Positions 5,092 through 7,791 of a stretch of 7,791 nt of DNA are shown here, in pieces; position 1 is the stretch's first letter, and every line of letters begins with the position of its first letter. Position numbers and translations under genes: made by a program. The stretch is from positions 1-7,791 of the forward strand of contig NZ_JBFAPC010000216.1 in assembly GCF_040675535.1 (NCBI RefSeq), in the 5' to 3' direction. This stretch comes from Patulibacter sp040675535. Its GTDB lineage: Bacteria; Actinomycetota; Thermoleophilia; Solirubrobacterales; Solirubrobacteraceae. The notes below the pieces were generated by a model. It did not search any database, was not told where the DNA came from, and was given only the letters and a program-made list of their open reading frames with translations.

Positions 5092-6639
5092 TCAGGCGGT
5101 CGCGGCCGCCGCGTACTGCTTCCGCAGCGACGGCTTGTCGTGCTTGCCGACGGCCGTCAGGGGGATCGCGTCGACGAGGTCGACCGTCTTCGGGGCCATC
5201 ACCGAGCCCTTGCGCTCCTTGACCCAGGCGATCAGCTCGGCGGGCTCGACCTCGCCGTCGGTGACCACGATCGCCTTGACCGCCTCGCCCCACTTCTCGT
5301 CCGGGACCCCGATCACGCAGGCGTCGCGCACGTGCGGGTGCTGGAAGAGGCAGGTCTCGACCTCCTTCGGGTACACGTTGAACCCGCCCGAGATCAGCAT
5401 GTCCTTCTTGCGGTCGACGATCCGGAGGAAGCCACGCGCGTCGACCGTGGCGATGTCGCCGGTGTGGAGCCAGCCGTCGATCAGCGTCTCCGCCGTCTGC
5501 TCGGGCTTGTTCCAGTAGCTCGTCATCACGTGGGGGCCGCGGCAGATGATCTCGCCGCGCTCGCCGACCGGGACCTCGCCTCCCTCGTCGTCGACGACGC
5601 GCACGTCGGCGATCGTCACCGGCCGGCCGCACGAGGACAGCACGTCCAGGTCGCCCCGCGCGATCGCGTCGGCGTGGTCCGCGGCGGTCAACGCGCAGAT
5701 CTGGTTCGGCGCCTCGGTCTGCCCGTAGAGCTGCACGAAGATCGGGCCGAGGCGGTCGATCGCCTGCAGCAGCCGCTCGCGGCCCATCGGCGCGGCGCCG
5801 TAGATCACGGTCTGCAGCGACGAGAGGTCGCGCGTCGCGAAGTCCGGGTGGTCCAGCAGGACGTAGAGCATCGTCGGCACGACGAGCATCGAGGTGATGC
5901 GGTCGCGCTCGATCGCCGCGAGCATCTGCGCCGGGTCGAAGCCGCCGAGGATCACGTTCGTGCCGCCGCGCATCCACACCGGCACGCAGAACATGCCGCT
6001 CGAGTGCGTCAGGGGCGCGGCGTGGGCGAAGACCGTCCGGTCGTAGAGGCCCATCTCCAGCGCCTCGGAGAGGAACGACATGACGAGGCTCTGCTGCGAG
6101 TGCTCGACGCCCTTCGGCCGGCCGGTCGTGCCGCCGGTGTAGAAGATCGCCGCCAGGTCGCCGGGCTCCGGCGAGCCCGCCACGCCCTCCGCGGGCTGCG
6201 CCGCCAGCAGGGCCTGGAACCCGTCGGGCCCGTCGTCGTCGAGGGAGACCAGGCGGGCGCCCGTCTCCGCGGCGATCCGGCCGGCGCGCTCGGTGAACGC
6301 GCCGTCGTGGATCAGGACCTTCGCGCCCGAGTCGCCGACGATCCAGAGGTGGTCCTCCTCGGACATCCGCGCGTTCAGCGGCGACACCGCGAAGCCCGCG
6401 GCCAGCGTCCCGTAGAACGCGACGAGCAGGTCGGTGCGGTCCGCGGAGAGGATCGCCACGCGGTCGCTCGGCGCGAGGCCCAGGGAGCCGAAGACGAGGC
6501 CCGCCCGGCGCACCGCGTCGCCGAAGGCGCCGAAGGTCAGGCGCTCCTCCCCGTGGACGATCGCGTCGCGGTCGACGAAGGCGCGGGTCGCGCGATCGAG
6601 CAGGTCGCCGACGGTCTGGTGGATCAGCGTGGAGGGCAC
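5092..6639 (-). CDS. Acyl-CoA synthetase (AMP-binding, FadD-like fatty/carboxylic acid-CoA ligase)
   Basis: The 515-residue protein belongs to the ANL adenylate-forming family and is full length. YTGGTTGRPKG at 167-177 is the phosphate-binding loop. YGQTEA at 305-310 contacts the adenylate. HTGD at 392-395 binds ribose, and RKKDMLISGGFNVYP at 410-424 is the hinge and CoA-positioning block. K499 in PLTAVGKHDK is the expected catalytic lysine of the adenylation half-reaction. No signal or membrane segment is seen, so it is probably cytosolic, making acyl-CoA from acid, ATP and CoA. The substrate pocket does not reveal a specific acid. GTG 6639 is supported by TAGGCT ending 7 nt upstream, suggesting a leaderless message. 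It is convergent with the nuclease gene and divergent from the right PucR gene, which may control it. An aryl- or alicyclic-acid ligase is possible. Confidence 0.92.
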   Translation of the reverse strand: MPSTLIHQTVGDLLDRATRAFVDRDAIVHGEERLTFGAFGDAVRRAGLVFGSLGLAPSDRVAILSADRTDLLVAFYGTLAAGFAVSPLNARMSEEDHLWIVGDSGAKVLIHDGAFTERAGRIAAETGARLVSLDDDGPDGFQALLAAQPAEGVAGSPEPGDLAAIFYTGGTTGRPKGVEHSQQSLVMSFLSEALEMGLYDRTVFAHAAPLTHSSGMFCVPVWMRGGTNVILGGFDPAQMLAAIERDRITSMLVVPTMLYVLLDHPDFATRDLSSLQTVIYGAAPMGRERLLQAIDRLGPIFVQLYGQTEAPNQICALTAADHADAIARGDLDVLSSCGRPVTIADVRVVDDEGGEVPVGERGEIICRGPHVMTSYWNKPEQTAETLIDGWLHTGDIATVDARGFLRIVDRKKDMLISGGFNVYPKEVETCLFQHPHVRDACVIGVPDEKWGEAVKAIVVTDGEVEPAELIAWVKERKGSVMAPKTVDLVDAIPLTAVGKHDKPSLRKQYAAAATA

Positions 6640-6646
6640 GGGCGCG

Positions 6647-6675
6647 AGCCTACGCCCGGACGCGCGAGCCGTGAA
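6647..6675 (-). promoter_or_regulatory. Candidate leaderless promoter of the acyl-CoA synthetase gene
   Basis: On the minus strand TTCACG (6675-6670, four of six bases of TTGACA) is followed by a 17-nt spacer and TAGGCT (6652-6647). Seven bases then separate the box from GTG 6639. No Shine-Dalgarno site is present. The -35 hexamer is inside one copy of a 15-bp motif found three times upstream. Confidence 0.55.
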
Positions 6676-6805
6676 TGACGCACCGCGTGGCGCGACGAGC
6701 GCGCGGTTGTCGCGATCCGTGAACGCCGCCCGCGCCCGTCGGCCCCCGGGGACGGTGCGGCCGGGGGCGTCCGTCCGCGGACGACCGGCGCGCGATCCGT
6801 GGACG
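6663..6805. repeat. 15-bp motif in three direct copies upstream of the ligase gene
   Basis: CGCGAGCCGTGAATG (6663-6677), CGCGATCCGTGAACG (6711-6725) and CGCGATCCGTGGACG (6791-6805) are near-identical and in the same orientation. The second and third differ at one base, the first and second at two. The copy nearest the ligase overlaps its -35 hexamer. They could be binding sites for a local regulator. A 12-bp palindrome, CGTCCGCGGACG, lies at 6772-6783. Confidence 0.5.
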
Positions 6806-6841
6806 GCCCCCGTCGCCCCCGACCCACGACCCCGACCCGTC

Positions 6842-6860
6842 CATGTGACGCGAGCACATG
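6842..6860. promoter_or_regulatory. 19-bp perfect inverted repeat upstream of the right PucR promoter (operator candidate)
   Basis: CATGTG (6842-6847) and CACATG (6855-6860) are perfect inverted half-sites with a 7-bp spacer. The element ends 21 nt before TAGGTT, so its centre would lie near -43, an activator-type position. It resembles a CRP site, but its TGTG and CACA are one base too close. The left PucR promoter has the same geometry. Confidence 0.45.
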
Positions 6861-6887
6861 CACCGCCACAGGCACCGGGCCTAGGTT
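6859..6887 (+). promoter_or_regulatory. Candidate promoter of the right PucR gene (TGCACC-17-TAGGTT)
   Basis: TAGGTT at 6882-6887 is a good actinobacterial -10 box. TGCACC at 6859-6864 is a weak -35 (three of six bases) at 17-nt spacing. Transcription would start near 6894, leaving about 75 nt of leader before ATG 6969, unlike the leaderless promoters nearby. Confidence 0.4.
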
Positions 6888-6968
6888 CGGAGTCGGGGTC
6901 GTCCCCGGTGGGACGGGACCGGCCCCGGGTCCGCGTGGCCGCGCGGGACCGACCGACGAGGGAGCGAG

Positions 6969-7791
6969 ATGACCGGGACGGCGATGACCGAGGGCCCCGA
7001 CGCCGTCGTGGACGCGGCGACCGGGCTGGACCTCGACGAGCTGACGCAGGACCTCTCCGACGCGCTGATGCGCGACGTCTTCGGGGGCCGCCGCGCGGAC
7101 CGCGAGTTCTCGGACCTGGTGGCGCGCAGCACCCACGGCAATCTCGCCAACATCCGCGAGGTCCTCGCCGGGCGTGTGCGCGTGGACCAGACGCGGCCGA
7201 CCGACGGCGCGCTGGAGCTCGCCGGCGCGGCCGCCGAGCTGCGGCTCCCGCAGACGATGCTCGAACGCGCGTACCGCTCGGGCCAGAACCGCTTCTGGGC
7301 CGCGTGGTTCCGGACCGCCCGCGAGCACGCCCGCACCAGCGGCACCCGGCTGGAGTCCTACCTCGAGCGCCCCAGCGAGCAGCTCTTCGACTACATCGGC
7401 CACGTGCTGGAGCCCGTCGGCGACGCCTACCAGGCGGTCGCCGCCGAGCGGGCCAGCGGCGCGGAGCACCTGCGCGAGACGGTCCTGCGCCGGATCGCCG
7501 CGACCGACGAGGACGTCCCGGCCGACGAGGCCCAGCGCGTCCTCGGCTACCCGCTGGACGCCCACCACGCGTTCGTCGTCGTCCGGCTCGGCGCGTCGGC
7601 CTGCCCGGACGCGCTCGTCGACCACCTGCGCCGGGCGGTCTCCGCGCTCGCCGTCCTCCCCCACCGCGAGGGGCTCGGCGACTGGGGCCTCTGGCTCGCC
7701 GTCGCCGACCCGGTCGGCCCGGCCACGATGGACCGGCTGCGCCGCGCGCTGACCGGCGCCGACGTCGTCGCCGCCGCGGCGGGCGCCGACG
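6969..7791 (+). CDS. PucR/CdaR-family transcriptional regulator with RsbRD-like N-terminal domain (partial, 3' end off the right edge)
   Basis: From ATG 6969 the frame is open for 274 codons to the window end. GAGGGAG (6958-6964) is 4 nt upstream and favours this start over the in-frame ATG at 6984. Residues about 20-150 form a helical domain like the RsbRD N-terminal domain, with NLANIREVLAG at 58-68, LERAY at 98-102 and a W-x-x-W pair at 110-113. A segment VLGYPLDAHHAFVVV then opens the GGDEF-like domain typical of CdaR/PucR proteins. The DNA-binding PucR helix-turn-helix is expected beyond the edge and is not seen. The protein is paralogous to the left-edge regulator, sharing the LER.Y/W pattern and domain order, but lacks its 64-residue Pro-rich extension. 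It is divergent from the acyl-CoA synthetase gene, which it may control (inference). No ligand can be assigned. Confidence 0.85.
   Translation, partial: MTGTAMTEGPDAVVDAATGLDLDELTQDLSDALMRDVFGGRRADREFSDLVARSTHGNLANIREVLAGRVRVDQTRPTDGALELAGAAAELRLPQTMLERAYRSGQNRFWAAWFRTAREHARTSGTRLESYLERPSEQLFDYIGHVLEPVGDAYQAVAAERASGAEHLRETVLRRIAATDEDVPADEAQRVLGYPLDAHHAFVVVRLGASACPDALVDHLRRAVSALAVLPHREGLGDWGLWLAVADPVGPATMDRLRRALTGADVVAAAAGAD

Noticed and set aside
4932..5222. 96-codon plus-strand frame in the convergent spacer
   Set aside because: Arg/Pro/Gly-rich, no ribosome site, overlaps the 3' end of the ligase, no recognisable motif.
4945..6678. 577-codon plus-strand open frame over the ligase gene
   Set aside because: Antisense shadow of a full-length ligase with all its motifs; composition is low-complexity and no domain is visible.
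6842..6860. CRP/GlxR-type cAMP receptor site
   Set aside because: The TGTG and CACA half-sites are 7 bp apart rather than the usual 8, so it is treated as an unassigned inverted repeat.

Overview
The window is very GC-rich (roughly 75% by eye). Its coding sequences have strong G/C third positions, several GTG starts, and TAGNNT -10 boxes placed directly before start codons. PucR-type regulators with an RsbRD-like N-terminal domain, tandem FabG-like dehydrogenases and leaderless genes suggest a high-GC actinobacterium, possibly of the Solirubrobacterales/Thermoleophilia type. The taxonomy is inference; no marker gene is present.

Layout. (1) Positions 1-987, minus strand: 5' part of a PucR/CdaR-family regulator running off the left edge. 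(2) 988-1282: divergent regulatory region with a 19-bp inverted repeat and a perfect 16-bp palindrome. (3) 1283-3961, plus strand: tightly coupled operon of a saccharopine-dehydrogenase-like NAD(P)-binding protein and two tandem short-chain dehydrogenases (SDRs). A 25-codon mini-ORF bridges the first two genes. (4) 3962-4166: spacer with a 62-bp tandem repeat. (5) 4167-4715, plus: predicted lipoprotein with a staphylococcal-nuclease-like domain. (6) 4716-5091: convergent spacer with a 42-bp tandem repeat and a lower-GC island of nested inverted repeats. (7) 5092-6639, minus: acyl-CoA synthetase. (8) 6640-6968: divergent promoter region with a 15-bp motif in three copies and a 19-bp inverted repeat. 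(9) 6969-7791, plus: 5' part of a second PucR-type regulator running off the right edge.

How it may work together (inference). The ligase would activate a carboxylic acid as its CoA thioester. The two SDRs would interconvert hydroxyl and keto groups on that acid or a related alcohol, and the saccharopine-like protein would be a further NAD(P)-dependent step. The two paralogous regulators, transcribed outward from the module, are the obvious candidates to control it. The substrate cannot be read from the sequence. The nuclease lipoprotein has no evident metabolic link and sits between two repeat-bearing spacers.

The most notable observations are the bracketing PucR pair, the identical promoter geometry in front of both regulators, three leaderless promoters with the same spacing, and the start/stop-overlap relay in the operon. 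No CRISPR array, transposase, integrase, tRNA or rRNA was recognised.
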